Shown: positions 46,701 through 57,302 of the stretch, in pieces
Numbering within the stretch: the stretch's first letter is position 1
How the letters are laid out: every line of letters starts with the position of its first letter
From: Primula veris
Lineage: Eukaryota; Streptophyta; Magnoliopsida; Ericales; Primulaceae
NCBI GenBank assembly: GCA_963682055.1
Contig: OY821750.1
Coordinates: 8,806,501 to 8,870,500, forward strand
Direction of reading: 5' to 3'
DNA: 64,000 nt
Made by a program: the position numbers and the translations under genes
The notes under the pieces: model-generated
Seen by the model: only the letters and a program-made list of their open reading frames with translations
The model's database searches: none
What the model was told of the DNA's origin: nothing

Positions 46701-47062
46701 CCAACAGAAAAAACTAAAGCATGGATATTCGGATTATAAATCTAAAAATATGATTGTGATCCTATCCGCGCCAAATTCATTTTCCTGTCATTTTTCCTTT
46801 TTCAAGGCCAAACAATAATTAACTACAAGGGTCTCGCTTATACAGGGATCAGACAACCATATACTGCTCATCTACTTTTTTTTTTATATGGTTTTGTACC
46901 CTCTACTTTGCTCCATTTCGTTTTTTTGTTTGTTTTTGTTTGCAGGAACTAAACCTTGATGAGCTATGGACTGAGGAACACCAAGTGAATCTTGAGGATA
47001 TAAACAATGCATTTAAGCTAATGAAGCAGCCAGATTGTGTCAAGGTTCTCATCAAGTTTTGA
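37797..47062 (+). CDS. Zinc-dependent alcohol dehydrogenase-like protein, 7 exons, 393 aa
   Basis: Medium-chain dehydrogenase/reductase that interconverts an alcohol and its aldehyde or ketone with NAD(H); cytosolic by family. Exons: 37797-37827, 38242-38384, 42505-42542, 42989-43433, 46064-46312, 46389-46547, 46946-47062. All introns are GT-AG and the exons total 1,182 bp with no stop. Catalytic zinc ligands are C46, H67 (LGHEG) and C187 (SCGYSTG). Structural zinc ligands are C97, C100, C103 and C111. The nucleotide-binding loop is GLGAVG (212-217), with D236 after it favouring NAD over NADP. Length is normal for plant ADH-like proteins, a group separate from classical ADH1; the substrate cannot be told. 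The position matching the proton-relay histidine of animal ADH is not His, as is usual in plants. Introns 2 and 4 (4.1 and 2.6 kb) are filled with transposons. Looks functional. Confidence 0.95.
38385..39726. other. Intron 2, left part, without an assignable element
   Basis: AT-rich intron. From ~39300 to 39720 there is a GC-richer patch with imperfect short repeats ('gtgcatacccatttt', 'gtgtgcattcccatt') that may be a decayed transposon fragment. No gene. Confidence 0.4.
39727..41179. mobile_element. Solo LTR (1,453 bp) in intron 2 of the dehydrogenase gene
   Basis: Starts TGTAAAATCCCG and ends GGGTGTTACA (TGTAA...TTACA inverted termini), flanked by a perfect 5-bp duplication GTTAT (39722-39726, 41180-41184). 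The ends resemble those of chromovirus-type Ty3/gypsy LTRs. With no internal region, it most likely formed by recombination between the two LTRs of a full element. Confidence 0.88.
41271..42335. mobile_element. Small non-autonomous CACTA element (1,065 bp) in intron 2
   Basis: The right end reads CACTACAAGAAAA on the minus strand; the left end is AACTACAAGAAA (first base changed from C to A). Target duplication AGC (41268-41270, 42336-42338). Subterminal zones carry many 'ttagcaaca' / 'tgttgctaa' motifs. No coding capacity. Confidence 0.9.
43668..44052. mobile_element. Tourist-like MITE (385 bp) in intron 4
   Basis: Terminal repeats GAGCATTCACATCAGACTCA (left) and GAGCATTCACATTTGTCTAA (right, minus strand), with target duplication TAA on both sides (43665-43667, 44053-44055). 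The GAGCAT ends and TAA target resemble the MITEs at 35466 and 63580. Confidence 0.85.
44129..44505. mobile_element. MITE with GGGTTTATTATA-type ends in intron 4
   Basis: The left end GGGTTTATTATACTTTAATA is mirrored by 'ctaaagtatagtaaagcc' at the right end; the inverted repeats are ~35 bp with several mismatches. No clean target duplication was found. The left end resembles the element at 34315. Confidence 0.7.
44473..45102. repeat. 328-bp tandem duplication in intron 4
   Basis: Two units begin at tgatcatacaagatactaaa (44473 and 44801) and run through 'cccactaggttaatcctagt' to 'ctcacaataac'. The units differ by scattered substitutions and small gaps. The duplicated segment includes the right end of the MITE at 44129-44505. 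The second unit is interrupted at its end by the hAT element. Confidence 0.85.
45103..45864. mobile_element. Non-autonomous hAT transposon (762 bp) in intron 4
   Basis: Left end CAAGGTCGGTTCTGAG, right end on the minus strand CAGGGGCGGTTCTGAG, with a perfect 8-bp target duplication AATAACGA (45095-45102, 45865-45872). The sequence just inside both ends is also inverted (ggccct / gggccc). The short open frame at 45685 is not a recognisable protein. Confidence 0.93.
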
Positions 47063-47781
47063 GCCCCGTTCAGAAGTTTTCTCTGTTATTTTTTATTTAC
47101 AATAATGTGATTGATATATAAGATGGAATACCAGATATCGTTTTAATATGCAGTATATTTTAGCTTTCTCCTTTTCAAAATAAATTAAGGTGGTAATAAG
47201 AAGACGATTAGGGGAATCTAGAGTTGAGGATGAATCAGTAAGCCAAATAGCAATGAGTGAGAGCCTGGAAGGAAACAAAAAAATTGAGCACGACTAAATA
47301 GTGAGATAAACTTGGGAATTTTGTGTATCTACCACAAAAGATGAAAAGTTAATATTTATATGAAAGTAGGGGGACCTTGCCCAACAAGATTCACTCTAAC
47401 GCCATTCTAATAAACGAGGTTACCCATTGGAATGCAGAAAATACAATTTATCTGGTTACACTTGTATTAGTTAATGAACACACACGATAACTCACAGTAA
47501 CCTTGCTATGGTTCAAGATTATTATGAAGGGAAAAGAACCAGCATCTGTAGGTGTCATAAACTTAATTAGGGTTTTCTTAAATACCCGTTAGTAACTAAA
47601 ATGCAAGATTTGAAATGAACCAAAAAAGGCCTTTAAGTAACCAATGACTTGCATAAATGCCTTACAAAGTTACATAGTAGCTTCTTCAGGGTCAGTTTCA
47701 AACTGGCACGCGAGGAGTCTTGTTGCAACCTCTCAATCGTGAAGACACATTGTCAATGGTTGAATTAAGCTCGCTGATTTT
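47063..47781. other. Downstream region of the dehydrogenase gene
   Basis: No gene. It should hold the 3' UTR and polyadenylation signals, for example an 'aaataaatt'-like element at ~47177, but I cannot place the cleavage site. The region from ~47300 to 47780 is unassigned. Confidence 0.5.
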
Positions 47782-48347
47782 TGTTGGGATCACGTGTATT
47801 CCACATCGACAATTATATGAGATAATAAGTGCATTAATATACACAAATGACCCACTAGCTAATGGGCTAGTCTTTTAGTGTAGATTTGGGCTCTAGTGTG
47901 TATATGGTCTGGCTTTTCTTCTGTAAGTAGAGAAGATACTCAACTTTAACTCTTGGCAGTAGTTGATTTTCTAGGTTATAACTCTTTATATTATATGTGT
48001 TCAATGTGATGGCCCCCTTGACACAAAAGTCTTGGGTAAAACCATTTATCGGGTTAAATGTCTCCTACCTTTCGATTATAAATTGAAACCTCCTTCACAG
48101 TATTAGAACACACCTTAACACACCAAAACATAGAAGTAGAAGAAAGAAATATCAGTGAGATTGTGTATAACTTTGTCCATATATTGTAAACTTATTTGCA
48201 ATCCTCTTTCATATAATAAAGGTAATGGTATTTGTTCTGTGGAGTAGGCCTCAACCCTGAAGTGTTGAGACGCCGAACCACGTATATAATGTGTTCATTT
48301 ATATTTTTGTATTTACTTTCTATATAGCAAATACTGACATTACAACA
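47782..48347 (+). repeat. Copia LTR (566 bp), 5' LTR of a truncated element
   Basis: Starts TGTTGGGATC and ends TACAACA (TGTTG...CAACA inverted termini), with a TATA box TATAAAT at 48077-48083. A primer-like site tgttatcagtacgag follows at 48348, as in Ale/Retrofit-type copia elements. There is no target duplication right of the LTR and no gag or pol of this family follows, so it is the 5' end of a truncated element rather than a solo LTR. Its last 48 bp match 2800-2847. Confidence 0.8.
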
Positions 48348-49104
48348 TGTTATCAGTACGAGTCTGTATTTTTATTGTGGAAAGTTTTTAAAATTATGTG
48401 CATGTAGTGGTGAGTTTAAACATATTTTCAAAACTAATTTTTATTATACAGTAGGGGCGGATCCAGAATTTTTATCCAGCGGGGGCACAATTTAAGACAT
48501 AAATCAACATATTTTAATAGAGATAAATTGATTGTAATGATTAAACTTGCAAATATTCAACTTAAACTACTGAACATTTTTGTAACATAGGCGAAAAGTC
48601 ATTTATTAAGATTTTTTTTTTACTTGATACGATCTTGAAGGAACAAAAAATATGCCTAAAATTTTTAACAAGTATTTCAGTGTAAACAAAAAACCGTTAG
48701 TTAATAATGAAATAGTAAAACAAATTATTAATTGATTAGTAGTTGTTACATATATTAATGGAAGAAGCAAAATGAAATCGCATTTAATCAACATATAACT
48801 ACTAACTTTAATTGTAAGGAAAAAAACACAAATTTATAATAAATAGTGACAAAAGAGAAAATATATAGTAACCGTGTGGTTTTATATATCGTAACTTAGT
48901 AACAAAGACACCTATTGGCTTTTTCCCATGCTATGTTACAACGAAGGTGATGGTAAATATGTATATATATGTAGATACATGTACATATTTATGTATATAT
49001 GCAGGATATATTTCCGTATACTTCTTTATATATTTAATTTTGCATACACAAATATTAACATACCTAATCGCATACTAATTATGTGGTCAGCGAGAAAATT
49101 TTAT
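48348..49104. other. Noncoding DNA after the copia LTR (copy 2)
   Basis: Matches 2848-3660. A 'ggggcggatccagaa' motif at 48465 resembles a hAT-type end, without a partner. No gene. Confidence 0.5.
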
Positions 49105-49689
49105 TTGCAATCTTGAAGATTGATCACCCTGAAGTGTGATCATTGGTTAATTCTCGGAGAATTAATTTGTAAAAGTTAGACGACTCTGGAAAGTGGTCTC
49201 TATTTAATTCCCTAAAAATTATATTAATTATTAATTGAACAATCGTGAAAATTGGTTCCTAATTATTCTTTTGCATAATTACAAACTAATTGGACAATCA
49301 TAAAGATCCGTTCTTAATTTATTCTTTAAGAATTACTTTTGTATAAGTAGCCAATCCTAGAGATTGATAACTACTTGATTCCCGAAGATTCACACAATCC
49401 CGAAGATTGATATATTATTTTAAAAGTATAAATACTAATTAATCATGACGAGTAATACTTAATTCATGAAGAATTAATATTAAATAATTTCAATGAGTAA
49501 TCGAATATATAGTTTCCGGAGAATTTTATGAATAATTCTCGAAGAATTACAACTACCTAGAGTAGTTAGTCTTTATACACTACATACTAATTGATTCCTG
49601 AAGAATCACACAATCGTGAAGATTGATAAACTAAATAATTTCTCAAGAATTAGAGGATCTTAAAGATTGGTCACTAATTAGTTTGGAAA
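49105..49689. repeat. Array of ~20 short hairpins (copy 2)
   Basis: Counterpart of 3661-4243. Most stems are kept. Some loops changed (CCAAA became CCGAA in the hairpin at ~49395), and the ATTAATC/GATTAAT stem is broken (gagtaat). The palindrome TTCCCGAAGATTC is conserved (49379-49391). Confidence 0.8.
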
Positions 49690-49984
49690 TGTTGAACGGT
49701 GTTCTTCTAATAATTTGTTTTGATTATAACAAAATGAATTAAAACATAACAAAAGCTCGTTTTGTATTACTAATACTTTTATCAAGTGTGTTAAGGTTTT
49801 AAAAAAGTAAAAGAATCAATCACGAAGTTAACGGCTCAAGCGGAACTCATTTCGGAGTCCGGACGAAGAAATTATAAGAGTTTCGGCTAAGTGAATTACT
49901 AGATTTTTCGACACCTTAAAAAATATCCGACAGGTCGAAGTACATATCGGAAAATGCAAAAGTTGGGCTGTGAGCTCCCCAGAT

Positions 49985-50997
49985 TTTTTGACTCTTCTAG
50001 TGACGATAGCGATAACGACTCTTCTAGTGATGATGATGAAATGGATCTATTCGCCAAACGCTACAACAAGTCCTAAGTTGGAAAAAGAAGGATGAACAAC
50101 GATTTCGGAAAAAGGAATATAAGGGAGAGTCATCCGACAAATCGAATAAGAAGGACAAAATTATTTTCTACAAGTGTCACAAACCCGGCCACATGCAAAA
50201 CGAATGTCCCTTGAAGAAAAAGGACAAGTTAGAAAAGAAGAAAGAATACAAGAAGGCATTCATGGCCGCGTAGAGGAGCGATGATGATAGCTCCGATAGC
50301 GACAAGTAAGAAGTTGCAAACTTTTGTCTCATGGCTAGAGACGACGAAACCGAGGATGTAAGCTTCCACTCCTCTAACTCTTCTCTTTCTAGTAATGATT
50401 GTTCATAAATGATGTGTTAGATTATTTAGAAAAAACTATAGGTAAAAACAAATCGTTTAGAAAAATGTTAATTAGTTTACAAGACGAACTTGAAAACTTA
50501 GCTTTAACAAATGACTCACTCACCTCTAAAAATGCGGAACTTACCATGGAAAATGATAAATTAGTAAATGACATTATTTCATGTAAAATTAAGGCAGATA
50601 GTGCCGAACTTACTCTTGCTAAGTTCGCTAAAGGAAGTAAAATGTTAAGTACTATATTATCTTCTCAACAAGGTGCTTATGATAAAACCGGTGTAACCTA
50701 CAACCCACTTCTAACGGCAAAACATAAAAATCTATTCACTAAACCAACGACTAAAAATGAAAATAGACAACCAAGTCACTCTCATAAAATAACTTGCATA
50801 AAAATGACTTAGCTTATAATCGTTTTGTTAAACCAAGTGTGCATGTTAAATGTCTTACTTGCAACCGTTGTGATCACTTTGAAAATTATGTCTATTGCCC
50901 TTATAGATATAAATTGAATAGAAAGGACTTGGTTTGGGTTTCAAAGGGTCGAGACACTAACCCTCAAGGACCCAAAAGTGGACTAGGGTACCAATGA
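49985..50997 (+). pseudogene. CopiaA-2 gag C-terminal half, zinc knuckle damaged
   Basis: Same layout as copy 1. The first cysteine of the CX2CX4HX4C knuckle is Phe here (TTC at ~50166 instead of TGC), so RNA binding would be lost. A stop at ~50270 (GCG TAG) and shifts at ~50075, ~50400 and ~50800 break the frame. Confidence 0.75.
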
Positions 50998-51019
50998 TCA
51001 TTTTGTTTTGTAGGTATGC

Positions 51020-54000
51020 TTGAGGTCAAAAATTAATGAGAAAAAGTGGTTCTTGGATAGTGGATGCTCAAGGGATATGACGGGAGACAAAATGAAATTT
51101 ACAACTCTTGCACCTAAAGATGGAGGCTTTGTGACCTTCGGGGATAATATCAAGGGTAAAATCATCGGTATTGGTAGTATTTCTAAACTGCCAAATGTTA
51201 TTATTGATAATGTATTGCTTGTTAATGGTCTTAAACATAACTTATTTAGTATAAGCCAACTTTGCGACTTGGTCACACAAGTTATTTTTGGAAAATCGCA
51301 TTGCATCATTCATTGTATTTCGGATAATAAAACTATTCTCATTGGTCAAAAATAAAATAATGTCTATATGATTGGTTTGAATAGTTCGGTCAATAATGAG
51401 GTCAAGTGTCTTGTTATTATCAACGACAATGGTTGGTTGTGGCATAGAAGACTTGGTCATGCTAGTCTTGATTTACTTGCTATACTTTCTAGAAAAGATT
51501 TGGTAATAGGTTTACCAAAAGTTCCTTTTAAAAATGATAAACTTTGCCACGCTTGCCAATTAGGCAAACAAACGAAGATTTTTTTTAAGTCTAAAAATAT
51601 TATTTCTACTACTCGTTGCTTGGAGCTTATTCATATGGATTTAGTTGGTCCTTCTTGGATACTTAGTCTTGGAGGACGTGCATATGCATTCGTCATGGTT
51701 GACGATTATAGTCGTTTTACATGGGTTTTGTTTCTATCCCATAAGCATGAAACTTTTAGAGAATATTCTATATTTTGTAAAAAGCTCCAAACACGAAAGG
51801 TTTACATGATCAAAAGTATCCAAACCGATCATGGTAAGAATTTGAGAACACATCATTTAAAACTTATTGTGATGATAATGGTATTGATCATAATTTTTCA
51901 GCCCCTCGTACACCTCAACAAAATGGGGTGGTATATAGGAAGAATAGAACCCTGGAGAAAATGACACGGACCATAGTTTGCGAAAATAATTTGCCAAAGT
52001 ATTTTTGGGCCGAAGCCATAAATTCCGATTGTTATATTTTAAATATATCTTTGATAAGGCCCATATTGAAAAAGACTTCTTATGAATTATGGAATGAACG
52101 AAAGCCCAATATTGCTCATTTACGTGCATTTGGTTGTAAATGTTACGTACATAATAATGGTAAGGATAATTTGGGAAAATTCGATGCTAAGTCTGATGAA
52201 GGAATTTTCCTTGGATATGCAATATTGAGTAAAGCATATAGAGTATTCAATAAGATAACTCTATTGGTGGAAAAATCGGTACATGTTTCTTTTGATGAGA
52301 CTTTAACTAATCTTGATAAACCTCTAATTGTTAATGATATTGTTGATGATATTTTTCATGTTGCGTCCTCTTCCAATCTTGACACGCATAGGGTAGAAGT
52401 TGAGCCTAGTGTCGAGAAAGTGACTATAGAACGACTTCAAGAGGAGTTAGAAATTACCGTGCAAATTCATGAGGATTTACCTCAAGAATGGCGATTTGCA
52501 AACCACCACCCACAAGAATTAATTATTGGAAATCCGGGTGAAAGAGTGCGTACACGTTATTCTTTAAGAAATTTAGTTAATCATTTTGTATTATTGTCTC
52601 AATTAGAGCCCAAGAACATTCATGAAGCGGAACTATACGAGAGTTGCGTTTTAGCTATGCATGACGAATTAAATCAATCCGAGCGTAGCAAAGTATGGAC
52701 TTTAGTTCCTAGACAGAGTGATAAATCCATTCTAGGTACAAAATGGGTGTTTCGTAATAAGATGGATGAATCCGGGATAGTTATTAGAAACAAGGCTAGA
52801 CTAGTGGCTCAAGGGTATAACTAAGAATAAGGCATCGATTTCGATGAAACTTACACACTCGTAGCTAGACTAGAAGCCATTAGGATGTTGCTTGCTTATG
52901 CTTCTTTTAAACGCTTTAAATTATTTCAAATGGATGTTAAAAGTGCGTTTTTAAATGGTTTTATAAATGAGGAACTTTATGTAAAACAACCACCCGGTTT
53001 TGAAATTCACAAGTTTCCCAATCATGTATACAAACTTCAAAAAGCACTTTATGGTTTAAAACAAGTACCACGGACTTGGTATGAAAGGCTTAGTAAATTT
53101 TTGATTGAAAAATATTTTTCTCGTGGTACTTTGGATACTACTCTTTTTATAAAAAAAGGATGGAAAATATATGCTTTTAATTCAAATTTATGTTGATGAT
53201 TTATCTTTGGTGCTACTAATACTCGCATGTGCGAGGAGTTTTCTAAGTGTTTGAAAGGTGAATTCGAGATAAGCATGATGGGTGAGCTCACGTACTTTCT
53301 CGGACTTCAAATCAAACAAATAAAGGATGGCATCTTTGTGAATCAATCGAAATACACGAGACTTACTAAAACGCTTCAACATGAGCGATGCAAAGCCTCT
53401 AGGAACTCCAATGAGTCCGGATACAAAGCTAGACAAAGACGAATCGGGTAAATGCAAGGATCAAAACCTATATAGAGGTATGATTGGATCCCTGTTATAT
53501 TTAACCGCAAGTAGACCCGATATCATGTTTAGTATTTGCTTGTGTGCTAGATATCAATCATGTCCTAAGAAATCGCATGTTATAGCCATTAAGCGCATTT
53601 TTAGATATCTTGTGGGTACTTGTAATCTAGGATTATTTTACCCTCTTACTTCGTTTGATTTTCTAGGCTATTTCTACACCGACTTTTCCGGTTGTCGTTT
53701 GGATAGAAATAGTACTAGTGGCACTTGCCAATTTTTAGGAAATGCATTAGTTTCTTGGCATAGCAAGAAACAAAACTCGGTTGCACTTTTGACGGCGGAG
53801 GCGGAATACGTTGCCGCGGGTAGTTGTTGTGCGAAAATTCTTTGGATGCGTCAACAATTGAATGATTTTGAATTATCGTATAATAATGTGCCTATATTGT
53901 GTGATAATACGAGGGCTATTAATCTTTCAAAAAATCCCACCCAACACTCTCGTACAAAACATATTAATTTGCGACATTATTTTTTACGGGATCATGTTCC

Positions 54001-54103
54001 AAAAAGGGATATTTTACTAGAGTATATTAGTACCGATAGGCAATTAGCCGATATTTTTACAAAACTCCTTAATGAAGAACAATTTTGTTTTATAAGAAGA
54101 TAG
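51020..54103 (+). pseudogene. CopiaA-2 pol (protease to RNase H), broken
   Basis: Protease DSG at ~51056. HHCC region and integrase with all three acidic segments: 'HMDLVGPS' (~51630), 'TDHGKN' (~51825) and 'PQQNGV' (~51915), where the expected 'VER' reads 'VYR', so the catalytic Glu is lost. A frame change occurs at ~51925. Reverse transcriptase spans ~52660-53300 with YVDD (~53190) next to a shift. RNase H is ~53680-54000. TAA at 52822-52824 is shared with copy 1; the other shifts near 53160 and 53365 differ in detail. Non-functional. Confidence 0.85.
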
Positions 54104-55299
54104 ATTTACACTATTTATTGTTAATAAACTATAATTTTATACATATATGTATTTTTATTTTTACCAAAACGGTGTCAAAAACTATCAAAGTCATAAATAT
54201 TTTTAGCCCAGAATTTACGACATGTCTACTGTAATTTTTGACTTGTCTACTATATTTTAACAATTTTTTATTTATTTTTCGACTGCTAAATATATATTTT
54301 TGACATGTTGGTCTACCTGTCAAAACCTTCTGGAACTTTTTTTTGCGCTTTTCAACATGTCTGAATTTTTTCGACATGTCTGAATGTTTTTGACATGTAT
54401 AGTTTTTACACTGTATTTTTTTTTCAACATGTCTAAGTTTTGTTTTTCAAGTTTTTTTCCTCCTTATTGCAAAATACATACTTGCTCACTCGTCTCTCTC
54501 TATATATGCACTAATACCGCCACACTTTACCATCCTCTCTCAAATCCTTCATTTATTTTTTTCAAAAACCTTCACTTTATTGATGACAATGATGTTGATG
54601 CTGATACTTTTTCGGCATATGTTTGATTTTGATTATGTTAAAGGGGGATAAATACCCCTTAGTAATGTTATTTATCGTATTTGTTTTAGTTTTGAATTAT
54701 CTTAACTTTTGTGTTTGCTTTACTTTAAAGGTGTGTGTTGGCTAGTTTGAGTATTGTACTAATTTTATGAGCAAGACTTTTAGCTCATTCTATCTTATTC
54801 GGTTTGCTATAAAACTTATATTTTGGCTATGCTCATTGATGTTGTATCATTTGTACCTTGTGATTTTGAAGTTATGAAATCTTTTGTTAGCTACATTATT
54901 TCAATCTTGTCATTTGTGCCTTAGCGATGTGTGTGGCACATTTTATTATTATGATATGTTAGTGTTGAAAATGTGGAATGAATTTGTGTGATTTTGGGTT
55001 GTGTTTTTTATTTGTGCCGATCACCCTTTTTAGGTGAAACAATGGCTGATTTTTTGCCTAAAATGACATATGTTTTAAATGTATTATCCATGCATGTGTT
55101 ATACTTAATGATCATTTATCATGTTGTCTAATACCTATTGAAAACTTTTTGACCTTGGTTCATCGTTTATACTTAAGTTTCGATAAAACACTTTTGACGA
55201 AAATCACCTTCTACACTTTCCTTTCATTCTTTTGACTATTGTAGAAGAGCTTCATTATGTTTAAATTCAATATTTTGTCATCATTAAAAAGGGAGAGAT
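54104..55299 (+). other. CopiaA-2 3' noncoding region
   Basis: About 1.2 kb without a gene. Tcgacatgtc-type motifs are clustered at 54220-54430. It ends in the polypurine tract aaaaagggagagat (~55286-55299). Confidence 0.8.
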
Positions 55300-56505
55300 T
55301 GTTGAACGGTGCTCTTCTAATCCCTTGTTTTGATTATAACAAAATGAATTAAAGCATAATAAAAGATCGTTTTGTGTTACTAATCCTTTTATAAAGTGTG
55401 TTAAGGTTTTAAAGAAGTAAAAGAATCAATCACGAAGTTAACGGCTCAAACGGAACTCATTTTAGAGTCCGAAAGAATAAATTATAAGAGTTTCGGTTAA
55501 GTGAATTACTAGATTTTTTGACACGTCGAAAAATATCCGACAGGTCGAAATACATATCAGAAAATGTAAAAGTTGGGTAGTGAGCTCCCCAGATTTTCCG
55601 ACATGTCGAAAAATATCCGACAACTCGAAGTGCATATTGGAAAATTCAAAAGTTCGGTAGTAAGCTCTCCTGATTTTCCGACATGTCGAAAATTGAGTTC
55701 GACAGGTCGAAATTCGACGTTTAAATAAAGTCACTTTCACTTTATCTTTTACCCAATGGATAAAAAATTCAACCACTACAAATGGTAACAACATATCCAA
55801 TGGACAATTTTGAGCTTACAAAACCCCACCAAATACCACTCGAAAACTCACCAATCACACACCCAATTATATAGCAATTAAATCCAAAGTCAAAGCAACA
55901 AAAGACTATATACAACACAATTCTCATTTGTAATCTTATAAATTCTTGAGTGTACTCTTATAGTAATCTTATAAACACTTCGAGAATATTTGTGTGTGAG
56001 CGATACACTTTCGATTAAAATTGTAGAGTAATTATAAACTCATTTGTGAGTGAGTGAGTGATCGGATAGAGTCTTTGTAAGCGAGTGTTGCTTAAAAGCT
56101 CTAGGTCTTTTCATTCGGGATACTCATACAGTGAGGGGGATCTTAATCTGCGGATTAGCTCATTAGGTTGTAATCTTGGGAAGAAGAATATAGTGAAATA
56201 CTCGGTAGCGTGAATACCGATGAGAGGACTAGGCGGGTTTGCCGAACCTCTATACATCTTGTGTTATTTATTTTCCCTTAACTTTTAATTTCCGCACTTA
56301 TATTATTGCTTGTTTGATTGCTTGCATAGCTTAAACTAGTTTTAGATTTGTTGTCGCATTTCATTTAGTTCTTAATTCCGTTATTTGGGTTGTTATTTGC
56401 TTTATATTTTTTATTCCGCGAAAATTGTACGTAAACCTTATTCACACCCCCCCCCCCCCCCACCCCCTCTCCTCCCTATAAGGTTTAGCCACTTACGGGC
56501 CAACA
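55300..56505 (+). repeat. 3' LTR of CopiaA-2 (1,206 bp)
   Basis: TGTTG...CAACA ends. 80-bp repeat units are anchored at 55520, 55600 and 55680. A C15 run (56447-56461) followed by a C/T-rich stretch lies near the 3' end; the other copy has only C6 there. Confidence 0.92.
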
Positions 56506-56834
56506 ATTGGTATCAGAACCTAGCTCTTTTGTTTTATAGAATCTAGCGATTTTGAGTTTAAAGATCCGCTATGTCTACGTACGGAGACTCTAAGTCAATA
56601 ACTAGGCCGTCGTCCTTTGACGGAACCAACTACCCTTATTGGAGATACCTCATGAAGAATTTTCTTTGTGGATACGAGATAGACCAATGGGTTAGTATTA
56701 GCAAAGACTATAAAGCGCCTAGGAGAAACGGATTAGATAAACCCGTAGAAGAACTCGATACGGAAGAACGCATCGCTTTCTCACTTAATTGTATAGCTAT
56801 GACTTCCATAACTTGTGCATTATATTTATGATAT
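56506..56834 (+). pseudogene. Orphan CopiaA primer site and gag N-terminus (copy 2)
   Basis: Primer site TGGTATCAGAACC (56508-56520). An open frame of 86 codons from ATG 56571 to 56831 carries the copia gag N-terminal signature (FDGTN, then 'YLMKNFL'). It is truncated after this block and fused to the DNA that leads into CopiaC-2. The start codon is kept here but lost in copy 1. Confidence 0.75.
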
Positions 56835-57302
56835 AAACGCTCCTAAATATGAGTTAATTATAAAAGCGGGAGATCTATGCATTCATGTTGTCTTTTATAA
56901 TTAAAATATATTTTTTTCAATGGTATCAAATCTCATATGTTTCAAAATTAAGTACAAAACATGTCTAGATATGGGTTTTCCGAATCTTACAGTTTAGCAA
57001 GATTAAATCTGAGTATCCAACCACTGCTAGACACGCTTACACTTGAAAGACAGTCAAATTCCTATAAACAAATAAAACTCTTTTTAACTGTTCAATATGG
57101 AAAAAATTGCTTGTTTTGAACAATGATATTAGGTTTATCATCTGTTTTCTAAAATCTGAATATGCATACAATCCATAGTGACATGTTTAAGTGTTGTTAT
57201 ATTATAAAACAAAATCGTTAGTTGTTGTTAAATGTTTAGTTAACAATTATCATCCTATATTAAAACTGCATGTTTAGTATTGATAAAGTGTTTATCTTTA
57301 TA
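56835..57302. other. Junction DNA between the gag fragment and CopiaC-2
   Basis: Matches 28051-28518. Noncoding, no LTR delimited. Confidence 0.45.

Larger units (their letters stand above)
49690..56505 (+). mobile_element. CopiaA-2: degenerate Sirevirus-like copia element, uninterrupted
   Basis: Second copy of CopiaA-1 with the same truncated LTR-gag junction (~49690-49985), gag C-terminus, pol and 3' LTR. It lacks the CACTA/CopiaB insertion: the empty site is at ~54353-54370 (aacatgtctgaatttttt). The integrase core is complete in length, unlike copy 1. It shares the TAA at 52822-52824 with copy 1, so both derive from an already dead element. Confidence 0.9.

Noticed and set aside
47782..48347. 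Solo LTR
   Set aside because: A primer-like site follows directly and the 5 bp on the two sides (atttt / tgtta) do not match, so it is a truncated element's 5' LTR.
4244..56505. CopiaA-1 and CopiaA-2 as two independent retrotransposon insertions
   Set aside because: They share a private deletion junction, a stop codon, the same flanking LTR remnant and the same foreign 3' neighbour, which points to duplication of one locus.
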